DNA of 64,000 nt, taken from positions 10,012,001 through 10,076,000 of the forward strand of contig CANUEZ040000061.1 of NCBI GenBank assembly GCA_948099385.1, given 5' to 3'. The notes beneath the pieces were generated by a model. That model searched no databases. It was not told where the DNA came from and saw nothing but the letters and a program-made list of their open reading frames with translations. Positions 21,968-32,600 of the stretch are shown here, piece after piece (position 1 is the stretch's first letter; each line of letters begins with the position of its first letter). A program made the translations under genes and the position numbers. This stretch comes from Fasciola hepatica. Its lineage: Eukaryota; Platyhelminthes; Trematoda; Plagiorchiida; Fasciolidae.

Positions 21968-23959
21968 CCTTTTGAAATACCTTCACGACAAAACTGCACC
22001 TTGATGGTTTGTGTTGGCCTGTGTGCCGAAAGAGCCACACACAACGGCTTTCCTGATCCGGAAATACAATCACACCTGACAGGGCAATGGGTAGAGATCA
22101 GTTGAATTTCGGTCTCATCTAGCCAGTTGATAGGCAACATCTGTGTCTTCACCTGTCCAGAATCGAGGACGACATTGGAGCGAACGAAGCAAGAAGTACG
22201 AATCAAAGACCAACTGTCGTCCGAACTGCACCAATCAACTGTGTTTGCTGCCAGACTAACTCCTCAGAAGCACTGGCTGTAAATAACAGGTGAAGCAAAT
22301 AAGCATACGAAACAGAATTTGGCTAAGACTAAGATGCATCCTAAATAAACACTTGTTTCAGTAATAATAAATCGAGATGGTTCGGATCGAGAAGTCGTCT
22401 CACTAGAGTTAGTGGGCGGCTACAGAAAAATCTGGTTTTATGTAGCACACCCCTGAAGAGGAAACTCCAGGAAACTAACACGGAGATAAGCAGCTCACTG
22501 GTGCTAAAGTCACCACCAGATGGATATAGGAGTCGAATATATGGGGTTTGTTTCAGTGGTAAGAGAATTCATCGTACTTCACTGAGCAGGTATCGCCCTC
22601 CAAATATGGGCTGCTCCTAACCCCAAAAAAGATGCTCTTAATTCTATATTCCGCTTGCTCCATTGAATGCCCCGGGGCTGATGGCTGAATCTGAAAAGCG
22701 ATTTATAATAAAGCACTGGCGTAGGCAAGCCTTGATGGGATAAAAATTCAAGTTTTACATGGCAAACACAAAATGGGTTTCTTCACTGGTGCTTCGATCA
22801 TGTTCCCGTGCTGGGTTAACGCAGCACTGCTTCGTGTGTCAAACTATTCAGTAAAAGGCTCCGGTTGGGGTGTCAAAGAAAAATACCACCGGTGGTGTGA
22901 ACAGCCGCGAAGCATGATCTACGGACCTATGGAAAATAACTCTTGTCTCTTTGATCTTCATCTCCCACATTCCAGTTTTAAATGGATACGATTAGCCACA
23001 ATAAGTAGTGAAATAGAACTTATACTTCACGATGAGGATAATAACTTCGAGAAAGTGAAGACGAAGAATCGATTCTCTGATTTATGCATTACCTCCACAT
23101 AGCTGCCTTAAAAGTTCAAACACTTTGCCAAACGGGACAACAGGATTCCGTAACTAACATCCTTGAATCTCCACAATGCACGTGATTTTTATTTCCGAAA
23201 CACGAAAACAAGAGCCAAATCCAGTGAAAACTTTTCGTACCCCAAATACAAACTCGGCTTCTCGTTTCAGTCTTGCGTATCAGGTCATTAGATGTCTGAT
23301 TCTCGCAGTCAGGCTGGCACGTTTTATCCTACGTCTTCTTGATGGTCGAAAAAATGCCAAATTCAATCGTCACCCGCAATTACTATTGGTCGACACCTAT
23401 GGATCTCAATGGTTTCAAATATTTGTTTTGGTTATAATTCAGATTGTTGGTTGCTATGATGTTCTGATCGCTGAGCTCGGCGTTCAGATCACACACTTTT
23501 CATCACCAGTCGAGGTGACACCTTCCGTGCATGTTTACCAGGCAAAATTATCCATCATTGTATTGATGCAGTCAAATGCTCAGTATCTGGATAAAAGATG
23601 TAAAGAGGTCAACGAGGCATGATTTGAGAATCAGACACACAAAAGTAACGGATGTCTGCATCTTCATCTGCAATGTTAGATGAGCGCAGATCAATTCCTC
23701 CGGATCCTAGAAATGATAAATCAAGGAGGTACCCCAAACTTCAACTGATTGAGAGCCTAATAAAGGATCGTGAGTGCTGGTGGAGGTAGAAAAGACAACG
23801 GAGATTGGAAAGAGCCGAAATGTTAGTCCACGAAAGGAAGACATTAGAAAACGGATCAAGGATGAAAATTGCTTACTGATTCGGACTCCGGAGCGTCGTC
23901 TATATCGGTGAGCAAAGCATTTCGAGAAATAGTTTAACTGGCATTTATCCACAACAGGT
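21968..23959 (+). other. Intron A3-B3, middle part
   Basis: Mostly unrecognised. Positions 22399-22416 (CTCACTAGAGTTAGTGGG) also occur at 105-122 and 58791-58808, marking a shared dispersed repeat. A 148-codon frame at 23176-23622 and a 109-codon frame at 22773-23102 have no family motif that I recognise; they might be very decayed LINE 5' sequence. A tRNA A-box-like string near 22549-22570 has no B box. Confidence 0.45.
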
Positions 23960-25735
23960 GCATTGAGTAGCATGGCGGTTAGAGTCCATGATGTAGATGC
24001 AAACCTTCTGTGGGAGCGCAGGTTCTCCGTGAGAAAAGCTACTCTTACCGATATAACGTTGCTGAACCGGTTCAGTTCACTGCGAGTTTCTCTGGCACTG
24101 CGTTTCATTGAAGAATGTACCAGAGAAGTTCATTTCCATCATGAAATCCTTGTATACGCATAGTCGAAGCCTAGCTCGGTCTTACGACACTCCTTCGCTC
24201 AAATGTATCACGAAAACCGGTGTACATCAGGATTACCTTTCATCTTTCTCTTTCGTTAACTTTGTGATTGATATAGCCCTAGAGACCATGCTTTTGTCAG
24301 GTAAACAGTGGCATCAAACTTTTTCCGGGTGAAAGGTGTCAGACTACGAATATGCGGACGAGGTAGCGCCTCCAGCTCAAGATCGAGGTCAGTTGAAAGC
24401 TTTTCTGAACTACTTGAATAACTGCGCAGTTATGTTTGGAGTGAGTTTTACATCTTCAAAGTGCAAGATGCCATTACAGGACTGGTATGATTCAACATCA
24501 AACCTTTCGATAGTTAGGGAGACTATGGATAAAGAAGATAAAATTATCTTGACAGCTGCTTTCCATCTGGAAGTTGAATATCAGATCAATTGTCTTTGCT
24601 CATACTGAAAGCTCGTTTGGCTTTTGACAACTTGAGTCATCTGTGGCGTCGATGTGATACCGGTTTTCCATCAAAGGCAGAATGTAGACTGCAACACACA
24701 GGTCAGTGCTCCTTCAAGGTTCAGAAATGACCACTGTGGGTGGTGAACGAATGAAGATCTTCGCGAGTGAAACACTGGTATTTTTGTAATATTGCTCGAA
24801 TCTGTTGGGATCATTGTATCAGCAGTGATGAAATTCGGTGTAAAGTCTTTGGTGTGCGAACTAAATCATAAGATGGAACACCGAGGCTTATCAGATAAAG
24901 GTGGTTGGAACATGTGTGTGCATATCGTAGGATAGGGTCTCTCAGTTCTCAGTGTTCGCTTAGCGGGTAGCGGTTGAAAGATGACCCAAGGGGGGCCAAC
25001 CCATGTTGTGTAAGAAAAGTATGAAAATCCCAACCAGTAAACTTAGCAATGTGGGCCGTGTCAAACTTTCTGGGTGGGGTTCAACAGATTACCCAACTCA
25101 ATTGCTGAATGCATTCCAGAATACTGCTAGATGCCACCATCACTGACTCTTCTGTATTCATAAGATCGCTTTATCGGCAACGCAGTACCACTTGTGGATC
25201 CTTTCTGACTCTTCAAATACTCTCTTTTGTTCATTCACCATTGAGGTCTCCCACTGAGAGATAACAACTAAAAACTGTTGCATCCAGTGCTCGATTATCG
25301 ATCGTTCGAGGTGAACTGATCTGAACACGTGTTGCGCATACCCATCGATCGACTTCCACAGTGTACACTATTCTCCGACACAGGTAGTGGTTGAAAGGAA
25401 GGTCGATGTGGTTAGTCGATGACGCAGCAATGAGGTATGGAAATCTTGATCAATGGACTTGGCTAAGCAGGACGTGCCACACTTTCGGGTTACGTTTAAT
25501 TGTCATGGCCATTGGCGTATTTCCACGCAGGCTCTTTATTCCCCTTTCTTACCTCGGTTATCACTTCTTTCTGCTCCGTTTTGCCTTCCGTAGCTATTTA
25601 TTTTGCCCTCTTCTTGACGATGCTGCGTGGTAGCAAAATAATCGGAGCGCAGAAGGATGAGGTTGACCATTGAGAGAACTGAACTGAACTGAACTGTTAC
25701 AAAACAAATGATGTTTAGTTCAAGCATTTTGATCA
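23960..25735 (+). mobile_element. Highly decayed RTE-type LINE fragment(s)
   Basis: Pieces of an RTE reverse transcriptase appear in order. Near 24108-24200, NVPEKFISIMKSLYTHSRS (after motif A). At 24258, FVNFVIDIALET (motif B region). At 24348, YEYADEVAPPAQD, where the catalytic YADD has become YADE. At 24440, FTSSKCKMPLQDW. Later C-terminal pieces occur near 24898 (WLEHV) and 25390 (KEGRC). The C-terminal region may be present twice. A (GAACT)4 run at 25677-25696 marks the probable 3' end, as short tandem tails do in RTE elements. It is more diverged than the RTE fragment at 4380-5760. Confidence 0.75.
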
Positions 25736-26568
25736 TTTCACGAAAAAAAGTTCATTTTTGAGTGCTCACACGTGTATTGGAACAAACCAAAACCCCGATT
25801 TGAATTCACCCATCCCCACAACCCTTTGAACAATCAACGCGATATTCGACCCGTTTCCACACACCCGTCTTCAGTGCGACTGTTACATGATACGGAATGA
25901 ATCATTGAAGATAACTGTTTATCTCCAAACTCGCATTCCCATAGAAGACCAAATATATTAGGGGACCAAAATACTTGAAAAATGAAATTGGATTATTTAC
26001 TTGGATTTTGAGGATTGAACCCTTCCTCTCTAGTCTTTTTATCAGTCTGCAGCGTCACCAGTTTACATGTGACTGCAAACCTGGATAACTCCTTTTCAGC
26101 TACTTTTATCTCGAGTATAGACATTGTACGGGATGATTCGTCTCGCCGCAGCAGTGTCCCGCATGTCATCAAAAATGTGTGAAAACAACTTGCAACTTTG
26201 TTAGAAACCGTCAGCATTGTATATTCACTTACTGAGAAGACAAAAATCATGAGAATAGATCAGTACGGGGATGACAAAATGTGAACGAATAAAGGCAATG
26301 ACAAATAAGTGCTACATCAATGGTACTGGAGAACAGAAAATGCTGAGAGCACTAAATCTTCATGGTATACCATCACACAGTGAGAGTGAAGCGAATGCCT
26401 TTTGCTACCGGACTTAAAAAACTGCTGTAACTAATCGACCGTCTGTACTAACTCAAAAATAGATGAGTTGTGACGGAAATCCTTACACTATTGTTCATTT
26501 CTCCATTATTTATTCATTCGACGATTATCCATAAGTTGGTAATTTTCCATATTATCTGTCTCTGTCAG
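25736..26568 (+). other. Intron A3-B3, last part
   Basis: Nothing recognisable; an 85-codon minus frame (25993-26250) has no motif. It ends in a strong acceptor (CTGTCTCTGTCAG). Confidence 0.5.
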
Positions 26569-26818
26569 TTGCTGAAAGTCGCTCAATTTTCCGGATCCGA
26601 AGGACTGCGGAGAATTTCATGTAACTTCCGCGATTTCCATCGTGGTTCAGTCCGAACATCTATGGATGTTGTTGCTGAAACCTTGCCGTCAGTTGCTCCA
26701 ACCGAGTGGCAATTGGCCCAGAGCTTAATTGGTGGCATACAGAATTATTTTCATTCTGATGATTTCAAGGATAACGGACAATTCAATTTCAGTCTATATG
26801 ATCCAATCCAAGTTACCG
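26569..26818 (+). CDS. Mucin exon B3: second half of membrane-proximal SEA domain
   Basis: It enters in phase 0 after CTCTGTCAG and leaves in phase 1 at ACCG|GCAAGT, a GC donor. 83 residues: LLKVAQFSGSEGLRRISCNF, then RDFHRGSVRTSMDVV, then helix and SLYDPIQVT. The F-x2-G-S-V SEA cleavage motif is intact and the conserved Cys precedes it. One sequon (N-F-S). The next well-supported exon is the membrane exon at 29131, so this SEA domain would sit directly outside the membrane, as in MUC1-type mucins. Confidence 0.75.
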
Positions 26819-27469
26819 GCAAGTACCCTTTTAAAATTGATCGTGTATTTCTGTTTTGTTGACTGCAAAGTCGTACAAACCACACGCGTCCGTGGTACTC
26901 ATCATTTTGTTCGATGTGAAATAAATCGACTCTACGAAAATCACTCACTCGTCCAAGAGCGTTGAGTGAGCACTGCGTGAACCAGGACGCACTCCGATGC
27001 ACTTATTTGTGTTGAAATTCAATGGCTGAATAGGCGGTTTGTTGTAAACGTCACAAAAAAACGTGATATGGTTCACGGATAAAATTACATTCTATTAAAC
27101 TGCTATGAAAGCTGAGTTTATGATTTGGCAAAGTTCCAAACCCATGAGAAACGTACGCATTTCTTGTCAAAGATGAGTCATGTTATACTGAAAATCATAA
27201 AAAATGTCATCTCCTTAGCTGTTCTAGTCTCGGTTATTAAACAGGTTTTGATTCGGAAATTTAGGCTCTTCTCTCTTCAGACTGAATATCTTTTGTGGTA
27301 TACACTTTGTTTCGTAAGATATTTAAAACTGACCCACATTTCGGTATTCATATTCGTCCAAGGATTCGCATCTGTAAAGGCAACAATACATCTGTTCAAA
27401 TATTTACCTAGACAATACACCAAACAAGACCTGTGCAACCTATTCGTCCCGGTGTTCAATCAACGCCAG

Positions 27470-27558
27470 ATGCGAAGATCATATTGAGGGTTACCGGTGT
27501 TCTTGTAAAAACTTCTGGTCGGACAGAAATCCGGAAATACCCGGGACGGATTGCCGAC
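27470..27558 (+). CDS. Candidate additional exon with A-type phases (weak)
   Basis: Between an AG at 27468-27469 and GTAAGT at 27559 lies an 89-base block. It would enter in phase 1 and leave in phase 0, exactly like the A exons, and reads AKIILRVTGVLVKTSGRTEI. The beta-strand-like start recalls A exons, but G-x-P-M-E-W and the terminal Cys are missing. The only partner is a 31-base phase 0-1 block at 27668-27698. It may be a decayed SEA half or chance. Confidence 0.25.
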
Positions 27559-28149
27559 GTAAGTCAGTTGACTGATCGAAAAGGAAATTTATTTTATTTC
27601 GTACATCTCCGATCAAAACATTGGAACTTGAAAGTTTACTAAATCGAATGATGTGTGTGACTTTCAGATTCTATTGATTTACCAGAATCTTTTGATAGGT
27701 GAATAACCGAAGAAGTTCCACGATCTCTTCGTCTATTTAAATACACCTCTTCAGACTGCAAAATCTTTGAAACTGTGCCATCAGGTTAATTTGTCAGTAA
27801 CGTACTCTGAAGGAAACAAAACAGACAAATTTTTACCTAGATCACATCTCAGAACACGAGTTGTAGTTGCTGTAGAGGAAACCACTCCCTTATTTTTCAA
27901 TTTTCATGAAGATAATAAAATCTCAGTCATTTCACCCCAGTCACCATGAGAGCATCAAGTTGCTGCAGAGCTTCTTTCGTCTGCATCGCGTGGGACTCCG
28001 TTTTCGGAAACACAGTAACCCAACCGCACCAAAGATCTCGGTCATCTCAGTTACAAAACTCGGGATCAACCTGAAACCTCCCCACTAGGGAGATGTCTTA
28101 AGTCAAACGTTATGCACACGAGTAGCTTTCACCGTACATATTTTGGCAT

Positions 28150-28860
28150 CTCTCCAATTTGCCGTTTCATTACGAATCCGATACCAATCCCAAGGATAAA
28201 AATGAGTCTGTCATATCTCTCCAAATCACGTAATCCATAAATTCGATTGTGAGTGCAGAGCAACTTATATTGGAAGAACAGGAAGACAGTTTCGTAATCG
28301 TGTGACTGAACACATTCTGAGTCTGGGAGTGCAACGCAAGATCAACGGAGGGAACAGTATGAACATGAAAATGTGCAAGTTATCTACGTCATCCAGACAC
28401 GTTAGCAACTTACCATATGACGGATCGAGAAAGATCATTCCGAATCCTCCACATCAACATGAACTCCCGCTTGCTAAATTACCTGGAGGCAATAGCGATA
28501 AACAGATGTTGCCGCAAGACCAGACGCCCCTCTGAACATATCCGTGAGCATCATCCAACGCGGTTGGGGATTGGAGCAATTAAATCAATTACTAGGACAG
28601 CCGTTTCACACCTAGCCCAGACTAACGATATGGTGAACGTGGATCAAGCCTTTGACCTTCTGTTTAGAGTCCGAGGTCTGTTGTCTAGATGATTGAGAAA
28701 GCGCAGGTTGGACACTATGGAAGTTGTCGGAATTCGCTTCCACAACCTCTCTTTGTGCGTTTAGAAACAATCTGTGCATGTACTCAGTATACTTGACCCA
28801 CTCACTACGCAATGATAAGTGCTATACCGTCCGATGGATTACACGCTGAACAGGTGATGA
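28150..28860 (+). mobile_element. Two tandem PLE fragments carrying GIY-YIG domain pieces
   Basis: Near 28232-28340 the plus strand reads FDCECRATYIGRTGRQFRNR and then VTEHILSLG, the GIY-YIG nuclease start of a PLE (compare YSFVCSCSASYVGKTTRQL in the complete element). From about 28510 a second piece reads RKTRRPSEHIREHHPTRLG and continues SITRTAVSHLAQTND and NVDQAFDLLF, matching the rest of that domain. Further on, VVGIRFHNLSLC matches AVAIRLLNPSLC. The same domain segment thus occurs twice in tandem, separated by about 170 bp. Inactive. Confidence 0.75.
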
Positions 28861-29130
28861 ACCGTTCACACCCGGTTCACACCCGAATAAACCAGGTAAT
28901 CTCATTATTCATCGTTTTCTTATCAAATTCACTTCGGAGAAAGAATGTCTAAAACATTTATTTTTCGGATCACACAGATGTATGAAATTTTCAAAACATG
29001 CTGAAGTGGTTACGTGCACCAATACATATGTACCCCCGAAAGAATTGCTTCTCTGGATTTCGCGTTCGTATTTGTATCGTCCTTTGTTTACTCAACCACT
29101 TATCTGCATCTTCATGTTTTCATCCTACAG

Positions 29131-29240
29131 TAAACGACGGGGCAATCGCACTTATTACTGTCGCTATCCTGGTCCTGATTGCAGTCGTAATTTTCGTGAT
29201 CGTTGCAGCGATTTACCTCAATCGATACCGATATGCATAA
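29131..29240 (+). CDS. Mucin terminal exon: transmembrane helix and short cytoplasmic tail
   Basis: Acceptor CATCCTACAG, phase 1 entry, stop TAA at 29238-29240. It encodes VNDGAIALITVAILVL, then a continuing hydrophobic run, and ends IYLNRYRYA. About 25 hydrophobic residues make a single type I membrane segment, followed by a tail of only about six residues (NRYRYA), basic and with two Tyr. This exon makes the product membrane-anchored, with all SEA and mucin modules outside. Confidence 0.78.
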
Positions 29241-29875
29241 TCACATGATCCAAACAACGACTATTGACAAATTGAATGCACATTCAACACTCTGATCCTC
29301 ACAATGAAACGGACAAATTGAAGAATAGTTTTCTAGAGCATTCTACATTCTAATTCTCTTCACAGGAGATCAATTCAGGATATGCTGAGCTTTTCCCCTT
29401 CTCTGGAACGAGAAACGGCTATTTTTTAACATCGAGAATACTTTCCATGAAACATGTTGTAAATGGCTCAAGTATATTCGATGCTTAGTTTGTCGAAGTT
29501 GCTCACTATTATTTATTTGGATCTTGATCATGAAGGATGACAACTGTAGTTCATTTCAGTTATATATTGTCTGAAGTTGAGATTCATACGCTTTATACAC
29601 ACTAAGTGGGGAGAAAGTGCAAATGAGTCAATTATCACCGAATTTCTCCTCAGTTTTCAGCATATCATAACCAAGGATTCTGTATGAATTAATTTTGATG
29701 GCTAACTTTGTCGCCATCTTTAAAGAGTTGAAATTGCGTGAGCTTGTTTACCACAAGCCTGAAGCGTGGGAGACACAAATTGGCAAAATGTCGTATATGA
29801 ATGAATACTTGAATGATGATGAATATGTTCTTCACAAATGGTTCTCATCTTCAATAAACACGTGATAGTTCTGTT
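29241..29875 (+). other. Predicted 3' UTR of the mucin gene
   Basis: Non-coding sequence after the stop, up to the first clear polyadenylation signal. No transposon is seen in it. The extent is inference. Confidence 0.45.
29853..29858 (+). terminator. AATAAA polyadenylation signal
   Basis: AATAAA at 29853 is the first canonical signal downstream of the mucin stop at 29240 and would end transcription about 15-25 bases later. Confidence 0.45.
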
Positions 29876-31099
29876 AGAAGCAGCTCATTTTTGTTGCATA
29901 TCTCTAGATAAAACCAAAAATACTAAATAATGTTTAGTGAATATCGCACTGACACATGGCTTAACAACAAGTTCGTGTTTGCCGGTAGGTTCAGCGATAA
30001 AAAACATGGTAGCTTGTTTAACCTGTGTGGCGTTCACAGTGAGATCACATTTTAACGAACAAAGCAAGAGGTGCAAGGAGCACTTGTACTTGAGCAGCCA
30101 GACAAGTCAAGTCGGTAACACATGTACAACCGTTTACATAATCCTTTCTCCAGACCGCGCTGTAGCAGCATCAATTCTCCGACTGCCTGAGCATTGCGGC
30201 TGCGTTCTGGCCGAGTACCTGTGACCATCAGCTTGATTCTTATTTCGCACTTTTTTCCATTCCGTTATTCCGACTCTCCCGGTAGACGGCTTGAGTGATA
30301 GCCGCCCACATGGGCAATCTTTCTGATTATGTGTGATTCCGCCGAGTCTCATCGACCAGTCGGTATGCCTTTTTTGTCCACTGCCGGATGCTTCCGACAT
30401 ATTCACCATTTCTTCTTTGGTCCGTAGCTCTCGATTAGTTGGTCCGATCGGTTTGACTGTCACCTCGTTTTGTTACTACGACATTCCCCGCTACAATATA
30501 TGTAACAAACCTAGTCAGTGACTTTACGCAGAGGTTAAATTTATTCTATCTGAAACCAGAAAAATAAAAGTCTTCCTCATCCCAGCTCCGTAAGGATCTC
30601 ATTGGGTTCCTACGCTTGCAGTGTTCGAACATTATTACCGTGGCTTATTGTCTGGCCATTACGGGACTGTTCAACATCCGTTTAGTTTCGTCGTCAATGG
30701 AGAAGTGTGGGTTTAAAACTTGAATTTTCCATTATTTCAGTAAATGAGAGAGGAAGAGACAAAATTATTCTAACCAATCAAGCATATTTGGCAGATTTCT
30801 TTTCGGATCTCCTGCAAGTTACATCACGTTTGTCTGTTTTATTCACGTAGACCATGATGTCATAATATGACACGGCGGTTGAAAACCAAAACATCAGCCC
30901 TGGATAATGATTTTATCTGCAATGGAATAAAAAGGGGCAATTAAAGTGCATCAGTTTTGTCCAGAAAAATACATCTCAGTAAATTTCTATACATCTTGCG
31001 AATAACGATGGAGCCAAGTCAGCTGCCTCAGTTTGTGATCGATCTGATGCCAGAGTTATCCTCCCAACAAGGGTGATCTTCTGTTATAATCGAAGAGGA
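29876..31099. other. Intergenic stretch, unrecognised
   Basis: A 109-codon minus frame at 30134-30463 has no recognised domain. No repeat boundary is seen. Confidence 0.5.
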
Positions 31100-32600
31100 A
31101 TTCAGATTCCATCCCAAGTATTTCTGTTATAGATCTGCTTTTTATTGACTATTATGAGATAAGGAAGTCTAGCAAGCCCCAGAGTGTGTTGGATGTTTTG
31201 TTTTACCACATCAGTGGCTTTTCCTGATTGGTTGGCATGAAACTTATTTGTTCTTGCCTGTAAAAATAGCTCATTCATCCAAACAATCATGATTCTTACG
31301 ATCGTTTAAATTACTGGGAAATAATTTTTTATCGAATTCTTCTTTAGACTTCACTAAACTGCAGAAGTTATGAGACAATAAAACTCGTCCTGAGGTCATA
31401 TCAACAGACACCATTCGGTCCCCAATTTCCAGTATATTTGTAGTTACTTTTAACGTATTTAAATGTCGCCACAAAGTAGAGTATTTTAGACAAGCAGTTA
31501 TGTCTTGCGTTGGCGTCAATTGAGGAATTACGGGTCATGTTTGTGTGAAATCTCCTGCAAGCAAGATTAATGCATTCCCAAATGGTCGGATGTTTCCACG
31601 CAGATCTTGCAATGATCGACCAAGAGCCTCAAGTGATATTTTGTGCTCCATTGTGCATTCATCCCAAACAATAAGTTTGCACTTGTTCAAAACTTTTCAC
31701 ATGCCAGATACTTTGAAAATGTTGAACGTGTGAGTTCCAATGAATGGCAGTGGCAATTTTAAGGCGGAATGAGCAGTTCTTCCACCTGGTAGCCGTGTCG
31801 CAGCAATTCCGGACGACGCAACAGCTGAGGCTATGTCATTTTTGGATCGAATTTATCCCAGATATCTCCAACCCCGTAAGCTAAGAAAATATTTGGTTGC
31901 ACATACGACAAAATATCACCCGTGTTGTAGTTTCGCTTACGATGCAATTCTACATAAAACGAAGCAGTAGCACATCGATTCGGTGATAGCATTCTCAATC
32001 GGTTGAGAACTTCGTTCGCGACTTCTAAGTAAAAATCTCCAATCATTATCAAGGCTTCGTTAATGAAAACTCAGTTAAGCAATGCTATTGGAAAGAGAAA
32101 TGAAATCGTAAAATTGGAAACTTGGAAATCGCAAATCGATCGTAAATCGGAAACATTAGTGTAGCTTGTGTCAATTTGACGTCCAACAGACGGTGCTGTT
32201 TTTTTCAAAAGGAGCATGTTTTTAAGGATTATTATGTCAGAACCGAGATCGGTTCGGAGTATATCGAAGCATGTTTTCACCTGTCATTGATTTGACATCT
32301 ATATAATAATAGGCACACCGTCAATAAACTTTGTTAGTCGGAATTCGGTACTGCAGTTGATAAGCGTTGATAAATGAACAGTAAATACGTACAACCAAAT
32401 GTCTCCAAATCTCCGAGTAACGTGCAGACCAAACCGTGTGCAAGGAACAGTTTGTAATGTGACAGTATGAATGGCGAGCAGATGAACATACAACGCGAAG
32501 CGCAAAGCTGATTGATTGGCACCGGAAATGCCTTGAGAGGGGTTAGCCAAGGTAACCGAAATGCCCCCTTATGATTTTTCACCGACAACACCGTACTACT
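31100..32600 (-). mobile_element. Helitron helicase remnant (Pif1-like)
   Basis: Minus-strand frames give consecutive pieces of a Helitron-type Pif1 helicase. Near 31831-32052: NRLRMLSPNR and YNTGDILSYVQPNIF. Near 31740-31830: SSGIAATRLPGGRTAHSALK. Near 31665: LIVWDECTM (Walker B DE). Near 31550: LILLAGDFTQT. At 31450-31519: ACLKYSTLWRHLNTLKVTTN. Then LPSNLNDRKNHDCLDERAIF-like sequence near 31270. Walker A and the Rep nuclease are not visible, and frames are broken, so only the middle of the helicase survives. It lies downstream of, and antisense to, the mucin gene. Confidence 0.8.

Larger units (their letters stand above)
26819..29130 (+). other. Last intron of mucin gene
   Basis: It opens with GCAAGT and closes with TTTTCATCCTACAG, making a GC-AG intron. 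Two short candidate coding blocks with A- and B-like phases lie at 27470-27558 and 27668-27698. PLE fragments occupy 28150-28860. The rest is unrecognised, including a 60-codon frame at 27767-27949. Confidence 0.5.
2177..29240 (+). other. Gene span: modular SEA-domain transmembrane mucin, copy 1 (5' end outside window)
   Basis: This is the inferred gene model. Order in the window: A1 2177-2301, B1 8125-8374, Thr-rich repeat exon ~9652-11946, A2 13499-13626, B2 15328-15571, linker 18830-18937, A3 20352-20476, B3 26569-26818, TM/stop exon 29131-29240. Every junction is consistent in phase: A exons 1-0, B exons 0-1, all others 1-1. The assembled part would encode roughly 1,200 residues, plus an N-terminal exon like the one at 50954-51248, which would lie upstream of this window. 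SEA domains are established modules of mucins and other O-glycosylated surface proteins, often self-cleaving at G-S. The worm surface or secretory role is inference. Large A-B introns (5.8, 1.7 and 6.1 kb) hold most of the inserted transposons. The exon model rests on splice signals and homology among modules; no transcript evidence is available here. Confidence 0.7.

Noticed and set aside
22545..22620. tRNA-like string with an A-box-like GTTTCAGTGGTAAGAG
   Set aside because: No B box or acceptor stem pairing follows; at most half of a SINE.
23176..23622. 148-codon frame as a host gene
   Set aside because: No recognisable domain or start context, in an intron next to RTE debris; kept only as unexplained sequence.
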